DNA of 64,000 nucleotides from Candidatus Eiseniibacteriota bacterium (GTDB lineage: Bacteria; Orphanbacterota; Orphanbacteria; Orphanbacterales; Orphanbacteraceae), in NCBI GenBank assembly GCA_029262235.1, contig JAJCZU010000008.1:1-64000 (forward strand), read 5' to 3'. This document shows positions 24,965 to 34,863 of the stretch, one piece after another (the first letter of the stretch is position 1; the number at the start of each line of letters is the position of its first letter). A program made the position numbers and the translations under genes. A model generated the notes under the pieces. That model had not been told where the DNA came from and searched no databases. It saw only the letters and a list, made by a program, of their open reading frames with translations.

Positions 24965-27900
24965 ATGAAGATTCCCGCACTCCTCTTCGGCTCCGGACTT
25001 TGCGCCCTCGTTTATCAGACCGTCTGGCTTCGTGAACTTCGTCTCGTTTTCGGCGCGTCGACTCCGGCGTCGGCCGCTGTGCTCGCCATCTTCATGGGCG
25101 GCCTCGGATTCGGCGGACTCGTTCTCGGAAAACGCGCCGAGCGCGAAAAGAAACCGCTCGCGTTTTACGGTCGCCTCGAAGTCGCGATCGCGCTGCTCGC
25201 GGCGCTCTCCCCCCTGCTGCTGTTCGTGGTGCGGGCGTCGTATTTCAAGCTCGGCGGCGCGCCGGCGCTCGGCGAAACGGGCGCGCAACTCGCGCGGCTC
25301 GTACTTGCCACGCTCGTGCTCGGGCTCCCCACGTTTCTGATGGGCGGCACGCTGCCGGCCGCCACGCGCGCGTACATGACCGACCGCGATCAGTCGCGCA
25401 CGCGGGTGGCCACGCTCTACGGTCTCAATACGCTCGGCGGCATGGCGGGCGTTCTGCTGCCGACGTTCGTCCTGTTCGAAGCGTGGGGCATTCGCGCCAC
25501 TCTCTTCGCGGCCGCTCTCCTGAACGCCGGGATCGCGGTCCTGGCCATCCGGTCGGCGCGCCCCGTTCCGGCGGGCGGAGGCGCCGATGCCGGCGACAAG
25601 CGCGGATCTGCCGTTTCGTCTCTCCCGCCCCCGTCACTCGTGCTCGGCGCGCTCGCTGTCACCGGCTTCGCGTTTCTCATGATGGAACTCGTCTGGTATC
25701 GCATGCTCGCCCCGCTGCTCGGCGGATCGACGTACACGTTCGGCGTGATCCTCGCGGTCGTGCTGGCGGGCATCGGAGCCGGCGGCGTTCTCTATTCGAT
25801 TGCCGGTCGCAAGCCGTCGCTCGCTCTGTTCGGGCTCACATGCGGCCTCGAATCACTCGCGATCGCACTCCCGTTCGCGTGGGGGGACGGACTCGCGATC
25901 GAAGTGCTGAAGCTCATGAGCGCCGGCGATGGTGCCGCGCTTTCATTCGGCGGCCGCGTCTGGATCTGGACGGTCGCGACCACGCTCGTCGTGCTCCCCG
26001 CGTCGATCGTCACCGGGTTTCAGTTCCCGCTGCTCATCGCGCTGCTCGGCCGCGGCCGCGCGAGCGTCGGCCGCCAGGTGGGACTCGGGTATGCGTGGAA
26101 TACGGTCGGCGGTATCGCGGGCGCGCTCGCGGGCGGTTTCGGCGCGATCACGCTGTTCGGCGCGGTCGGCGTATGGAAATGGATCGCCGTTCTATTGAGC
26201 GCGCTTGCGATCGCCGCGCTCATCGCGAGCACTCGTCGCAGGGAGCGCGAGCGGATCCGCGCGCTCGGCGGACTGGCTGCCGCGGCGCTGAGTGTATTCG
26301 CACTTCTGATGGCCACGGGCCCGACCGCCGTATGGCGCCACGCGCCGATCGGGGCGGGCCGGGCGAAACTGGAACAAACGGCCCCGAACGATGTGAAGAG
26401 CTTCGAAAACCGCGTCCGACGCGGCATCGTCTGGGAAGCGGAAGGACGCGAGAGCGGTGTGGCGCTGCAGTCCGGCGTCAGTCTCGCGTTCCTGATCAAC
26501 GGAAAGAGCGACGGCAGCGCGCGGCTCGACGCGCCGACGCAGGTCATGTACGGGCTGCTCGGCGGGCTCATTCATCCGAAGCCGGAGCGCGCGCTCGTGA
26601 TCGGGCTCGGGACAGGCAGTACGGCAGGCTGGCTCGCGAAGATCCCGACCATGCAGCGCGTGGATGTTGCCGAGCTGGAGCCCGCGATCCGCGAAGTGGC
26701 CGACCGCTGCGCCGCCGTGAACGAATCCGCGCTCGCGAACGACAAGGTGAACGTCTTCTGGGGCGACGGGCGCGAGATGATGCTGACCGCGCGCGAGCCG
26801 TACGATCTGATCGCGTCCGAGCCGTCGAATCCGTATCGCGCCGGAATCGCGAGCCTGTTCACGAAAGAGTTTTACGAATCGGTTCATGCTTCGCTCTCCG
26901 GCCGCGGCCTCTTTCTGCAATGGGTGCAGGCGTACGAAATCGACGAACAGACGCTCGCCACGATCTACGCGACCCTGCATGACGTCTTCCCCTATGTCGA
27001 AACATGGCAGACGAAAGTCTCCGATCTGCTGCTCGTCTGTTCGAAGCAGCCGATCGATTACGGCACGGGCGCCATGCGCGCGCGCCTCGCGGACGAACCT
27101 TTCCGGAGCGCGGTGGCGAACAGCTGGGGCGTGCTCGACCTCGAGGGCGTGTTCGCGCACTACGTGGCCGACGACCGCTTCCCCGCGTACATGACCGCGC
27201 GCCACGGCGCTCCCGTCAACACCGACGACCGGCCGACGGTCGAGTTCGGTTTCGCGCGCACGGTAGGCCGCACGGGGCTCTTCACGATCAACGATCTGCG
27301 TGCCGCCGCGCTGAACGAAGGCATGTCGCGACCGCAGCACATTCTCGGCACACTCGACGGAACGCGTATCATGGAAGAGTTCGCGACCCAGTTCGCGTGG
27401 GAGGAGATCGCGCCCCCCGACCAGCAGGGGATGCCGCGTGACCCGTATCTGCGGGCGCGGGCTTTGCGCGCCTATCTCGAAGGGGACAGGCGCACGGCGA
27501 TCGAAGTCTGGAATCAGCAGAACGGCGAACCGCAGGGCTACGTGCACGCATTGATGCTGGCGGATCTTCTCGCCAGTGCGGGCGACCCTGAATCGCGGGT
27601 ATGGATCGACCGGATCAAGCCGATCAGTAAAGGGAGCGCGTTGCTGCTTCTCGCGAAACTCGCGTGGGCCGAGAAGAGGCCCGACGAGGCCGTGCGGCTG
27701 CTTGCCGAATCGCTCGTGCTTTATCGAACCGATCCGTGGCCGTGGACGTTTCTCATGAAAGACGCTCTCGTATTCGCGCAGCGCGTCTCCGCCGCGTATA
27801 CGCCCGGCGCACAGCAGATCTACAATGCCCTCCGCGTGCCGTTCGCGGTCGAGCTGCTCGAGGATCTGCGCCGGACCGCTCTCGTGAACGTCGGCCCCGC

Positions 27901-28072
27901 CGTCTCGCCGGAGCTCGGAGCCGAGGCGATTGCCGTATGGGAGCCGCACGTTCCGTGGGAGAAAGCTTTTCTATCCCTGCGCTCGGAGCGGTATGATTTC
28001 GTCAATCACCCGCTCGCTACACGCGCGCGGCTCGAACTCGAGGAATTCGAGCGGCTCGAAAGAGCCCGCTGA
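24965..28072 (+). CDS. Membrane-fused spermidine-synthase-like protein with C-terminal helical repeats
   Basis: 1035 residues, starting three bases after the previous stop. Residues 1-450 form about 12 membrane helices ([20 protein letters not shown] at the start). Residues about 510-720 are a spermidine-synthase-type Rossmann domain: [17 protein letters not shown] (SAM pocket) and [18 protein letters not shown], then [13 protein letters not shown] and [14 protein letters not shown], where polyamine synthases have a catalytic D. The last 250 residues look like TPR or helical repeats. Fused MFS/spermidine-synthase proteins are widespread in FCB and Deltaproteobacteria-like genomes. Aminopropyl transfer is unproven. 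It may be in one operon with ctaA and thiD. Confidence 0.85.
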   Translation: MKIPALLFGSGLCALVYQTVWLRELRLVFGASTPASAAVLAIFMGGLGFGGLVLGKRAEREKKPLAFYGRLEVAIALLAALSPLLLFVVRASYFKLGGAPALGETGAQLARLVLATLVLGLPTFLMGGTLPAATRAYMTDRDQSRTRVATLYGLNTLGGMAGVLLPTFVLFEAWGIRATLFAAALLNAGIAVLAIRSARPVPAGGGADAGDKRGSAVSSLPPPSLVLGALAVTGFAFLMMELVWYRMLAPLLGGSTYTFGVILAVVLAGIGAGGVLYSIAGRKPSLALFGLTCGLESLAIALPFAWGDGLAIEVLKLMSAGDGAALSFGGRVWIWTVATTLVVLPASIVTGFQFPLLIALLGRGRASVGRQVGLGYAWNTVGGIAGALAGGFGAITLFGAVGVWKWIAVLLSALAIAALIASTRRRERERIRALGGLAAAALSVFALLMATGPTAVWRHAPIGAGRAKLEQTAPNDVKSFENRVRRGIVWEAEGRESGVALQSGVSLAFLINGKSDGSARLDAPTQVMYGLLGGLIHPKPERALVIGLGTGSTAGWLAKIPTMQRVDVAELEPAIREVADRCAAVNESALANDKVNVFWGDGREMMLTAREPYDLIASEPSNPYRAGIASLFTKEFYESVHASLSGRGLFLQWVQAYEIDEQTLATIYATLHDVFPYVETWQTKVSDLLLVCSKQPIDYGTGAMRARLADEPFRSAVANSWGVLDLEGVFAHYVADDRFPAYMTARHGAPVNTDDRPTVEFGFARTVGRTGLFTINDLRAAALNEGMSRPQHILGTLDGTRIMEEFATQFAWEEIAPPDQQGMPRDPYLRARALRAYLEGDRRTAIEVWNQQNGEPQGYVHALMLADLLASAGDPESRVWIDRIKPISKGSALLLLAKLAWAEKRPDEAVRLLAESLVLYRTDPWPWTFLMKDALVFAQRVSAAYTPGAQQIYNALRVPFAVELLEDLRRTALVNVGPAVSPELGAEAIAVWEPHVPWEKAFLSLRSERYDFVNHPLATRARLELEEFERLERAR

Positions 28073-28081
28073 CAGGAACCG

Positions 28082-28915
28082 ATGAAACGAACCGAAGAAA
28101 AGAAACGCGTGGTGCTCACGATCGCAGGATCCGACTCGGGCGGCGGCGCGGGTATACAGGCGGACCTCAAGGTGTTCGCGGCGCTCGGCACGTTCGGGGC
28201 TTCCGCGATCACGGCCCTCACCGCGCAGAACACGCAAGGCGTGCGGTCGATCCAGAACGCGACGATGAAGTCGCTGCGCGATCAGATCGAAGCCGTGCTC
28301 GAAGACATGAGTGTCGCGGCGATCAAGACGGGCATGATCCCGGGACCCGGCCATGTGAAGACGATCGCCGAGGCGCTGGCCGGCACGAAAGCGCCGCTCG
28401 TGGTCGACCCCGTGCTGGTCGCGACGACCGGGGCCGAGCTCGCTGGAAAGAAAACCGTGGAAGCCATGGCAAAACATCTGTTTCCGATCGCGCATATCAT
28501 CACGCCGAACCTCATGGAAGCCGGTACGATCCTCGGCCGCACGATCGAGAGCGTGGAAGAGCAGACCACGGCCGCCTGTGATCTGGCGGCACTCATGATC
28601 CGTTCGCGCACGGTCTCAGTCGGGCCGGCATGGGTGGTCGTGACCGGGGGCGACCGAAGCGGCCGGCGCGCCACCGACGTACTCGCATCGAGCGACGGCG
28701 ACGTGCGCCTGTTTCGTTCGCGCCGCATTCCGGGCGGCAACTCGCACGGCAGCGGCTGCATGTTCGCTTCGGCGATTGCGGCTTATCTCGCACGCGGGCG
28801 CGCAGTGCCGGAAGCGGTGCATCGCGCGAAACGCTTCGTCGCGAACGCGCTTGTCCACCCCGCGCGCCCCGGCAAGGGGCACGGTTCACCCGACCCGTTC
28901 GGTGGTGCCGAATGA
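28082..28915 (+). CDS. thiD: Hydroxymethylpyrimidine (phosphate) kinase
   Basis: 277 residues, ribokinase-fold enzyme of thiamine synthesis (HMP and HMP-P phosphorylation, cytosol). Signatures: [20 protein letters not shown] at the N-terminus, [42 protein letters not shown], and the anion hole [18 protein letters not shown] near the end, where GTGCTLS is usual. An AGGAA Shine-Dalgarno precedes ATG. Its stop overlaps the start of the following sulfatase-fold gene (ATGA). No other thi genes lie in the window. Confidence 0.93.
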   Translation: MKRTEEKKRVVLTIAGSDSGGGAGIQADLKVFAALGTFGASAITALTAQNTQGVRSIQNATMKSLRDQIEAVLEDMSVAAIKTGMIPGPGHVKTIAEALAGTKAPLVVDPVLVATTGAELAGKKTVEAMAKHLFPIAHIITPNLMEAGTILGRTIESVEEQTTAACDLAALMIRSRTVSVGPAWVVVTGGDRSGRRATDVLASSDGDVRLFRSRRIPGGNSHGSGCMFASAIAAYLARGRAVPEAVHRAKRFVANALVHPARPGKGHGSPDPFGGAE

Positions 28916-30297
28916 ACAGGCGTGGCACAGGTACTCTTCGGCTCCGCACGCTACGTGCCTGCCTTGCGGCAATCGCCACCGCGGCGCTTCTCTCCTGCGG
29001 CGGCGGCGCAAAGGAGCCGAACCTCGTCATCATCACGATCGACACGCTGCGCGCAGGTCATCTCGGCTGCTACGGATACTTTCGCGACACGTCGCCCGAT
29101 CTCGACGAACTTGCGAGCGAGTCGGTGTTCTTCGAGCGTTGTCTCGTACCGATGGCGACGACCCTCCCCTCGCATACGTCGCTCTTCACTGCGACGTATC
29201 CGATCGAGCACGGTATTCTCGCGAACATCAAGCGGGGCGGCTACGGCTTCGTCCCGTCGCCCCATCTGCGATCGTACGCAGAGATCGCGAAGAGCGCCGG
29301 CTATGAAACGGCCGCGTTCGTTTCCGCCGCGCCGCTGAATGCGAAGACCGGCATCAACGCCGGGTTCGACACATACGACACGCCGCCGAAGCTCGAGCGC
29401 CGCGCCGAAGTTACGAACGAAAAAGTGTTCGCCTGGCTCGAGAGCAAACCGAAGGCGCCGTACATGCTCTGGGTGCACTATTACGATCCGCATTTCCCGT
29501 ACGAACCGCTGGCTCCCTACGACGATCGATTCTTCGAAGACGACGCGCTTCTCGAGTACATGAACACGCGCGGGTTCGCGAAGAAGCTGCAGCTTCCGAA
29601 CGCGGGGTTTCTCGCCATGTCGCAATACGTGAACCAGTACGACGGCGAAATTCTGTACACGAACGACCGGATCGCCGAGCTGCTCGCGGAGCTGAAGAAG
29701 CGCAGTGACTGGGGCAATACGATTGTTGTCGTGACGTCCGATCACGGCGAAGGAGTCGGGCAGCACGCGCGCACGGGCCACAGCTACACATGGGAGGAAC
29801 AGCTGCACGCGCCGCTTTTCATGCGTGTTCCGGGTCAGGACCCGCGCCGCATTGCGGAACCCCTCTCGCTCGTCGACGCGCTGCCGACACTGCTCGCGCT
29901 CGCGCCCGATCTCCCGCGCGGATCGTTCCTCGACCAGGCGACCGGCAGCAATACCGCGCATGACGACTACCGAACCGACGGCATCGTGTCGCAGGACTGC
30001 AAGATCCAGCGCCACGACCCCGACCCCGCGAACTACACGCTATCCACGAATCGCTGGAAGTTCTTCTACGTGCCCGAAGCGAACGATCGCCTGTATGACA
30101 TTACGACCGATCCGTACGAACTCCGTGATGTGAGCGGGGAGAATGCGGATACGCTGGCAATGCTGAAGGATCGACTGCTGACGAAGCTTGCGGAGCAGCA
30201 GGCGCGTGGCGCCGAACTGAAACCCGACGACGGCGACACGCTGCGGTTCGACCCGAAGCTGCGCGAGGAACTCGAAGCGCTGGGGTATACGAACTAG
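28912..30297 (+). CDS. Sulfatase-fold lipoprotein with Thr at the formylglycine site
   Basis: 461 residues, alkaline-phosphatase superfamily. The N-terminus ends in a lipobox-like LLSCGGG. Metal-site motifs are VIITIDTLRAGHLGCYG and VVVTSDHGEGVG. Where sulfatases have C/S-x-P-x-R, this protein has T-L-P-S-H (then TSLFTA), so formylglycine cannot form and Thr is the likely nucleophile, as in phosphoethanolamine transferases and phosphodiesterases. The protein ends LEALGYTN, the common tail of this group. ATG overlaps the thiD stop by four bases. Its convergent neighbour is a paralogue with a similar tail. Confidence 0.88.
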   Translation: MNRRGTGTLRLRTLRACLAAIATAALLSCGGGAKEPNLVIITIDTLRAGHLGCYGYFRDTSPDLDELASESVFFERCLVPMATTLPSHTSLFTATYPIEHGILANIKRGGYGFVPSPHLRSYAEIAKSAGYETAAFVSAAPLNAKTGINAGFDTYDTPPKLERRAEVTNEKVFAWLESKPKAPYMLWVHYYDPHFPYEPLAPYDDRFFEDDALLEYMNTRGFAKKLQLPNAGFLAMSQYVNQYDGEILYTNDRIAELLAELKKRSDWGNTIVVVTSDHGEGVGQHARTGHSYTWEEQLHAPLFMRVPGQDPRRIAEPLSLVDALPTLLALAPDLPRGSFLDQATGSNTAHDDYRTDGIVSQDCKIQRHDPDPANYTLSTNRWKFFYVPEANDRLYDITTDPYELRDVSGENADTLAMLKDRLLTKLAEQQARGAELKPDDGDTLRFDPKLREELEALGYTN

Positions 30298-30304
30298 CTC
30301 CTGA

Positions 30305-31735
30305 TCAGTCCACGTACCCGAGCGCTTCCAGCCGCTTCTTCGTTTCCTCGTCCATGCTTTCGCCGAACGGACCGTCGACATACCCGCCCGACTCGTCGAG
30401 ATACGCGCGCAGCCTCAGTGCTTCGGGGTGGTTCTTATGGTAGAGGTTCTGCAGTTCGCCCGGGTCTTCGGCAATGTGATAAAGCTCGGAGAGGTCGGGA
30501 TGGCGCGGCCGATAGATGAGCTTCCAGTTGTCATCGACGGCACAGTAGAGCAGGTCGTCGTTCGGGCGGCGCGCCACCATGTTCGCGTTCGTGTCGTACA
30601 TGTTGAGCTGGTCCGCGTACGCGATGCGCGGCTCGTCGGGTTCGCCGCGCATGAGCGGAAGCAGCGTGCGCCCTTCGATATGTCCTTCGGGCGCGACGTC
30701 GAGCCAGTCGTAGAGCGTAGGCACGGCGTCGATCGTTCGTACGATCGATGACACGCGCTTTCCGCCGGTCTCGCCCGGGATGCGCACGAGAAGCGGCACG
30801 CGGATCTGCTCCTGATACAGAATGCGGTGGTTCCACCAGTCGTGATCGCCGAGTCCTTCGCCATGATCGGACGTCACGATCACGATCGTGCGATCCCACT
30901 TCCCGGTCGCCTTCAGATGCTCGACGAGACGCCCGAACTGGCTGTCGACGTACTGCACTTCGGCCGCGTACATCTTGCGACGATACTCATCGCCTACCGT
31001 GCCGCGCGGCACGAGCTCGCTCACGACTTCCGCGGGCGGTTTCAGCGACATGTCGTGCGGATCCCAGTAGTGAATCCACGTGAAAAACGGGTCCTTGCCG
31101 ATTTCGTCGATCCACGCGATCGCGCGATCGGTCGTAACGTCGGACCGGCGCTGATTGCGCGCGACGTTCCATCGGAAGCGGCCGTCGCCACTCTCCTGCA
31201 GCACCGTGTCCGTGGCGGCCTGAATGCCGTTGTCGAACACCTCGAATCCCGTGTCGAACCCGAACTGTTCCGAGACCGGAAACGCCGAAAGAAAGGCGCC
31301 GGTGCGCCACCCTTTGTCGCGCAGGACGGTCGTAATGCGCGGGACGGCCGGATCGAGCCTGTAACCCGACGACGCATAGAGAACGCGGACGCCGTGCTGA
31401 TATTGATAGAGGCCGGTCAGGATCGAGGCGTGCGAAACGGGCGTCACGGACGCCTGCGCGATCGCGCGCTCGAAGAGCGTACCCTGGGCCGCGATGCCGT
31501 CGAAGTACGGCGTATTCGCCGCGTTCGGTGAGCCGTAGCAGCTCAGATAGTCGGCGCGCGTCGTGTCGAGCGTGATCAGAATCACGTTGTACGGCTGCGG
31601 CTTCGTGCCGCACGCGAGGAGCAGCGCCCCGAGCAGAAGCATGCCGGCTGCGATCGAAGAGCGCCGGGAGTGACTGGAGCGACTGGAGCGACTGTCCCGA
31701 ACTCGGGACTGTGTCTTGCGATGGTTTCGGTTCAT
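30305..31735 (-). CDS. Second sulfatase-fold lipoprotein with Thr at the formylglycine site
   Basis: 476 residues from ATG 31735; a longer frame exists but runs across the promoter. Lipobox LLLACGTK. Motifs are VILITLDTTRADYLSCYG and IVIVTSDHGEGLGDHDWWNH. The active-site strand reads T-P-V-S-H-A-S-I-L-T-G, so both the Cys/Ser and the Arg of sulfatases are replaced. It ends RLEALGYVD like the gene at 28912. The two genes are convergent with seven bases between. Predicted periplasmic phosphohydrolase or phosphotransferase on lipids or glycans; substrate unknown. Confidence 0.88.
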   Translation of the reverse strand: MNRNHRKTQSRVRDSRSSRSSHSRRSSIAAGMLLLGALLLACGTKPQPYNVILITLDTTRADYLSCYGSPNAANTPYFDGIAAQGTLFERAIAQASVTPVSHASILTGLYQYQHGVRVLYASSGYRLDPAVPRITTVLRDKGWRTGAFLSAFPVSEQFGFDTGFEVFDNGIQAATDTVLQESGDGRFRWNVARNQRRSDVTTDRAIAWIDEIGKDPFFTWIHYWDPHDMSLKPPAEVVSELVPRGTVGDEYRRKMYAAEVQYVDSQFGRLVEHLKATGKWDRTIVIVTSDHGEGLGDHDWWNHRILYQEQIRVPLLVRIPGETGGKRVSSIVRTIDAVPTLYDWLDVAPEGHIEGRTLLPLMRGEPDEPRIAYADQLNMYDTNANMVARRPNDDLLYCAVDDNWKLIYRPRHPDLSELYHIAEDPGELQNLYHKNHPEALRLRAYLDESGGYVDGPFGESMDEETKKRLEALGYVD

Positions 31736-31741
31736 CCGGTC

Positions 31742-31770
31742 AGTGTAGGCGAGGGGGCGCATGCCCTCAA
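31742..31770 (-). promoter_or_regulatory. Promoter of the second sulfatase-fold gene (TTGAGG-17-TACACT)
   Basis: TTGAGG (31765-31770) and TACACT (31742-31747) on the minus strand with a 17-base spacer. The -10 ends six bases before ATG 31735 and there is no Shine-Dalgarno. Confidence 0.55.
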
Positions 31771-31799
31771 GGGGGGAAGTTTCGCCCCCGCCCTTCTGA

Positions 31800-31805
31800 T
31801 ATACT
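31800..31805 (+). promoter_or_regulatory. -10 box of the GT-C gene (TATACT)
   Basis: TATACT ends exactly six bases before ATG 31812. No clear -35 or Shine-Dalgarno. The promoter is back to back with that of the sulfatase-fold gene at 31742-31770. Confidence 0.5.
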
Positions 31806-31811
31806 CCGCGC

Positions 31812-33437
31812 ATGAAGCTCGAAGGCCGCCTTACGGGAATCGACTGGGTCCTGCTCGTTTCGGTTCTCGTCGCCACCATTGCCATCGTTCCGATGCACGC
31901 GAAGCTCGTGCATTTTTTCTGTGACGACGCGTATATCTCGTTCCGCTATTCGCAGAACTTCGCCGAGGGGAACGGCCTCGTCTACAACGCGGGCGAACGG
32001 GTCGAAGGGTACACGAACTTCCTGTGGGTGTTTCTGGTCGGCGTGTTCATGAAGCTCGGCATGGGCGCGGAAACCGCGGCGCTCGCGCTCGGCATCTTCT
32101 TTCTGATCGCGGCGCTCAAGCTCGCGGCCGTGCTCACGTATCGGTTCACGGGGAGCGTCGGCTGGAGCGTGCTTCCGCTCGTTCTGATCGCGACGTCGGG
32201 CCCGATGATCCTCTGGTCCGTGGGCGGTCTCGAGGGCATTCTGTTCGCGGCCGCGATCCTGGCGGCGTTCGTGCAGTACGAACGGGCACGCACGGACGAC
32301 CGGCATTCGCTCCTTTTCGCGGGCGCGCTCTACGGCGTGGCCACGCTCGTCCGCCCCGACGGCGCCGTTTTCGGCGGCGCGGCGGGGCTCCATCTGATCA
32401 TTTCGCGAGGCATCGGATCCCGCTCCCGCCTGATCCCGGACGCGCTGCGGCTTGCGGGCGGCTACGCACTCGTCGTGATCCCGCATCTGCTGTTCCGTCT
32501 TCTCTATTATGGCGACTGGCTGCCGAACACGTATTACGTGAAGAGCGCGGGTGAGGGCCGGGTCGCGCTCGGCATCGAGTATCTGCAGTCGTTCGCGACC
32601 GAATACCAGACGCTGCTGCTCGCGGCGCTCGTCGGCGCGCTTCTGGCGCTGATCGCCCCTTCGCTCAGGCGCGTGCGCGGCGCCACGCTGCACATGCTGG
32701 TCGCGGTCGTGCTTTTCGGTGCGTACGTCACGTACGGCGGCGGTGACTACATGGCCCTTTACCGGTTCTACGTCCCCGTCATCCCGTTCCTTGCCATCTT
32801 CGCGGCGCTGCTGCTTTTCGTGGTGGGACTCACAGTCACGAGGCTCACGGGACACGCGATTTTCGCCCCGCTTCTGATCCTCCCGCTTCTCGCGGGCATC
32901 GCCTGGGTCAATTATCAGCCTTCCCTCGCGAGCGCCGCCGGCATCAAGAAATCCCGGGTCGTCGTTCCTCTCGCGGGCATGCGCACGAATACGGCGAACT
33001 GGTCGGCCGCGGGCCGCGCGCTCGGGGCCGCCTTCTGGCCTGATGCCGTGCTGGCGACGTCCGCGGCGGGTGCGATCCCGTTCTTCAGCGGCCTCCCGAC
33101 GATCGACCAGTCGGGGCTGAACGACCGCTACACGGCGAAAGAGGAATGGGATCCGTGGAACATCAACAAGCCCGGGCATACGAAAATGGCCACGAAAGAG
33201 TACATTCAGCGCCGGAATCCGGACCTCATTCTCGCCCATCCGAAAATCTGGAGCGGAAAGTCGATCCACAGAACGAACAATCCGTGGCCGATGTACATCC
33301 TGCGCGCTGTGGCCATCCCGGAGCTGCGGGACCCCGACGGAGAGCAGCTCTACCTCTATTTCTGGCTCAGACGGGACCAGGCCGAGCGCGCGGAAGAGCG
33401 CGGCATCATCCCGCCCCCCTCCCCGAACCTTCGTTAG
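31812..33437 (+). CDS. GT-C membrane glycosyltransferase (AftB/ArnT-like)
   Basis: 541 residues with about ten membrane helices in the first 380. The first periplasmic loop has [20 protein letters not shown] (Asp38-Asp39), then [18 protein letters not shown]. This DDAYI...N-G-x-GLVYN-G-E-x-VEGYT pattern is seen in AftB-type arabinofuranosyltransferases and related GT-C enzymes. The C-terminal 150 residues form a soluble domain (LDLILAHP-like [11 protein letters not shown]). It probably transfers sugar from a polyprenyl carrier to a cell-surface acceptor, with donor and acceptor unknown. It is the second GT-C enzyme in the window and shares no obvious operon. Confidence 0.82.
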   Translation: MKLEGRLTGIDWVLLVSVLVATIAIVPMHAKLVHFFCDDAYISFRYSQNFAEGNGLVYNAGERVEGYTNFLWVFLVGVFMKLGMGAETAALALGIFFLIAALKLAAVLTYRFTGSVGWSVLPLVLIATSGPMILWSVGGLEGILFAAAILAAFVQYERARTDDRHSLLFAGALYGVATLVRPDGAVFGGAAGLHLIISRGIGSRSRLIPDALRLAGGYALVVIPHLLFRLLYYGDWLPNTYYVKSAGEGRVALGIEYLQSFATEYQTLLLAALVGALLALIAPSLRRVRGATLHMLVAVVLFGAYVTYGGGDYMALYRFYVPVIPFLAIFAALLLFVVGLTVTRLTGHAIFAPLLILPLLAGIAWVNYQPSLASAAGIKKSRVVVPLAGMRTNTANWSAAGRALGAAFWPDAVLATSAAGAIPFFSGLPTIDQSGLNDRYTAKEEWDPWNINKPGHTKMATKEYIQRRNPDLILAHPKIWSGKSIHRTNNPWPMYILRAVAIPELRDPDGEQLYLYFWLRRDQAERAEERGIIPPPSPNLR

Positions 33438-33585
33438 ACACGGAAAGTTAAGCGGAAAATTCGGCCGAATCGTCCTAGAATGGAGGGAACAATTCAGGGC
33501 CGGCTTCCGTATTGAAACCCACACGCTGGTTGTTCCCCGAACCTTTCGAGCCGCAAATTCGATGCATTCACTAAGGAGTACCCCC

Positions 33586-34857
33586 ATGGGGACCGCATTG
33601 CGCACCACGCTGACCTGCCTGTTCCTTCTTTCCATACTGGCGTTTACCGCCTGCACAAAGGGAGACGCGTCCGGCGATCCCGAAGCGAAAGCAGCCGCCG
33701 CCGATTCTACAGTCGCCGACTCTACGGCCGTCGCGAAGTCCGACAGCACGAAGCAGAGGAAGGGGCGTGGATTTTTCCAGAAGATCTTCAAGCGCGGCGG
33801 CGACGATGACAACGAGAAGGAAGAGCCCCCGGTGCCGGTCGAACTGACCGACGTTTCGCGGCGCGACGTTCCTTATTATGTGGCCGCCACCGCGACCCTC
33901 GAAGCCGAAAAGCGCGCGACCATTCTCGCGAAGATCGCGGGCGAAATCCGCGAGATCCGCGTCGAAGAAGGCGACTACGTGAAAGAAGGGCAGGTGCTCG
34001 CCCGCACGGACGGACGCGCGCAGGCCGTCGCGCTCGAAGAGTCGAAAGCGCGCCTTCGCGGACTCGAACTCGATTTCGACCGGGTCACGATGCTCTTCGA
34101 GCAGGACCTCGTCAGCACGAAGGAGATGAACGATGCGCGGGCGCGTTACGAAGAAGCGAAAGCGCAGCTCAAAGCGTCGGAGCTGAACCATTCCTATACA
34201 TCCATACGAGCGCCGTTCTCCGGGATCATTTCGCAGCGCAGCATCGACCCCGGCCAGAACGTGCAGGTCGGTACGGAGCTCTTTTCGATTGTCGACTTCG
34301 ATCCGCTGCTCGCCCGCGTGCATCTCCCCGAGCACGTGGCGGCTTCGATCGCACTCGGCCAGCGCGTCGTGATCACGCCCGACACAGACGACACGCTCAC
34401 GTACGAAGGCAACGTCATGCTCGTTTCGCCGGTGGTCGACACACGCACGGGTACGGTGAAAGTGACGTGCATGATCGACGGCAACAACGAGCTGCTGAAG
34501 CCCGGTTCGTTCGTGCGCGTCAAACTGCAGACGGACATGCATCCGGACGTGCTCGTGGTGCCGACGAATGCCATCGTGGCGGAAGGCGACGAGTCCTACA
34601 TCTATCGCGCGCAGGCCGACACGGTCGTGAAAGTGCTCGTGATGACGGGCTATACCGACGACCTCTTCGTCGAGGTTTCGGACGGCGTCTCTGAGGGCGA
34701 CCGGATCGTGACGGTCGGGCAGGGCGCCCTGCGTGAAGGCGCGAAGTTCGAAGACATCGAGGCGAAGAAGAAAGAAAAAGAGCAGAAGAAAGAGCAGGAA
34801 GAAGAAGCCGGGGACGGCGCGGAAGTGGCCGAGTCCGCGACGAACGGAAACGGGTAG
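33586..34857 (+). CDS. RND efflux periplasmic adaptor (MFP/HlyD family) lipoprotein
   Basis: 423 residues from ATG 33586 with AAGGAG upstream. The N-terminus ends in a lipobox (LAFTAC). A Ser/Asp/Ala and Lys-rich linker follows. The adaptor domains then appear: barrel-sandwich ATLEAEKRATILAKIAGEI with EGDYVKEGQVLARTD, an alpha hairpin (ALEESKARLRGLELDFDRVT), the second lipoyl half SIRAPFSGIISQRSIDPGQ, and the beta-barrel and proximal part. The tail is a run of Lys and Glu. It bridges the two permeases that follow to an outer-membrane channel. No TolC-like gene is nearby. Confidence 0.92.
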   Translation: MGTALRTTLTCLFLLSILAFTACTKGDASGDPEAKAAAADSTVADSTAVAKSDSTKQRKGRGFFQKIFKRGGDDDNEKEEPPVPVELTDVSRRDVPYYVAATATLEAEKRATILAKIAGEIREIRVEEGDYVKEGQVLARTDGRAQAVALEESKARLRGLELDFDRVTMLFEQDLVSTKEMNDARARYEEAKAQLKASELNHSYTSIRAPFSGIISQRSIDPGQNVQVGTELFSIVDFDPLLARVHLPEHVAASIALGQRVVITPDTDDTLTYEGNVMLVSPVVDTRTGTVKVTCMIDGNNELLKPGSFVRVKLQTDMHPDVLVVPTNAIVAEGDESYIYRAQADTVVKVLVMTGYTDDLFVEVSDGVSEGDRIVTVGQGALREGAKFEDIEAKKKEKEQKKEQEEEAGDGAEVAESATNGNG

Positions 34858-34863
34858 TCAGCC

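Noticed and set aside
31736-31885. N-terminal extension of the second sulfatase-fold protein by 50 residues.
   Set aside because: It crosses the promoter area and the start of the divergent GT-C gene; the lipoprotein signal begins after ATG 31735.
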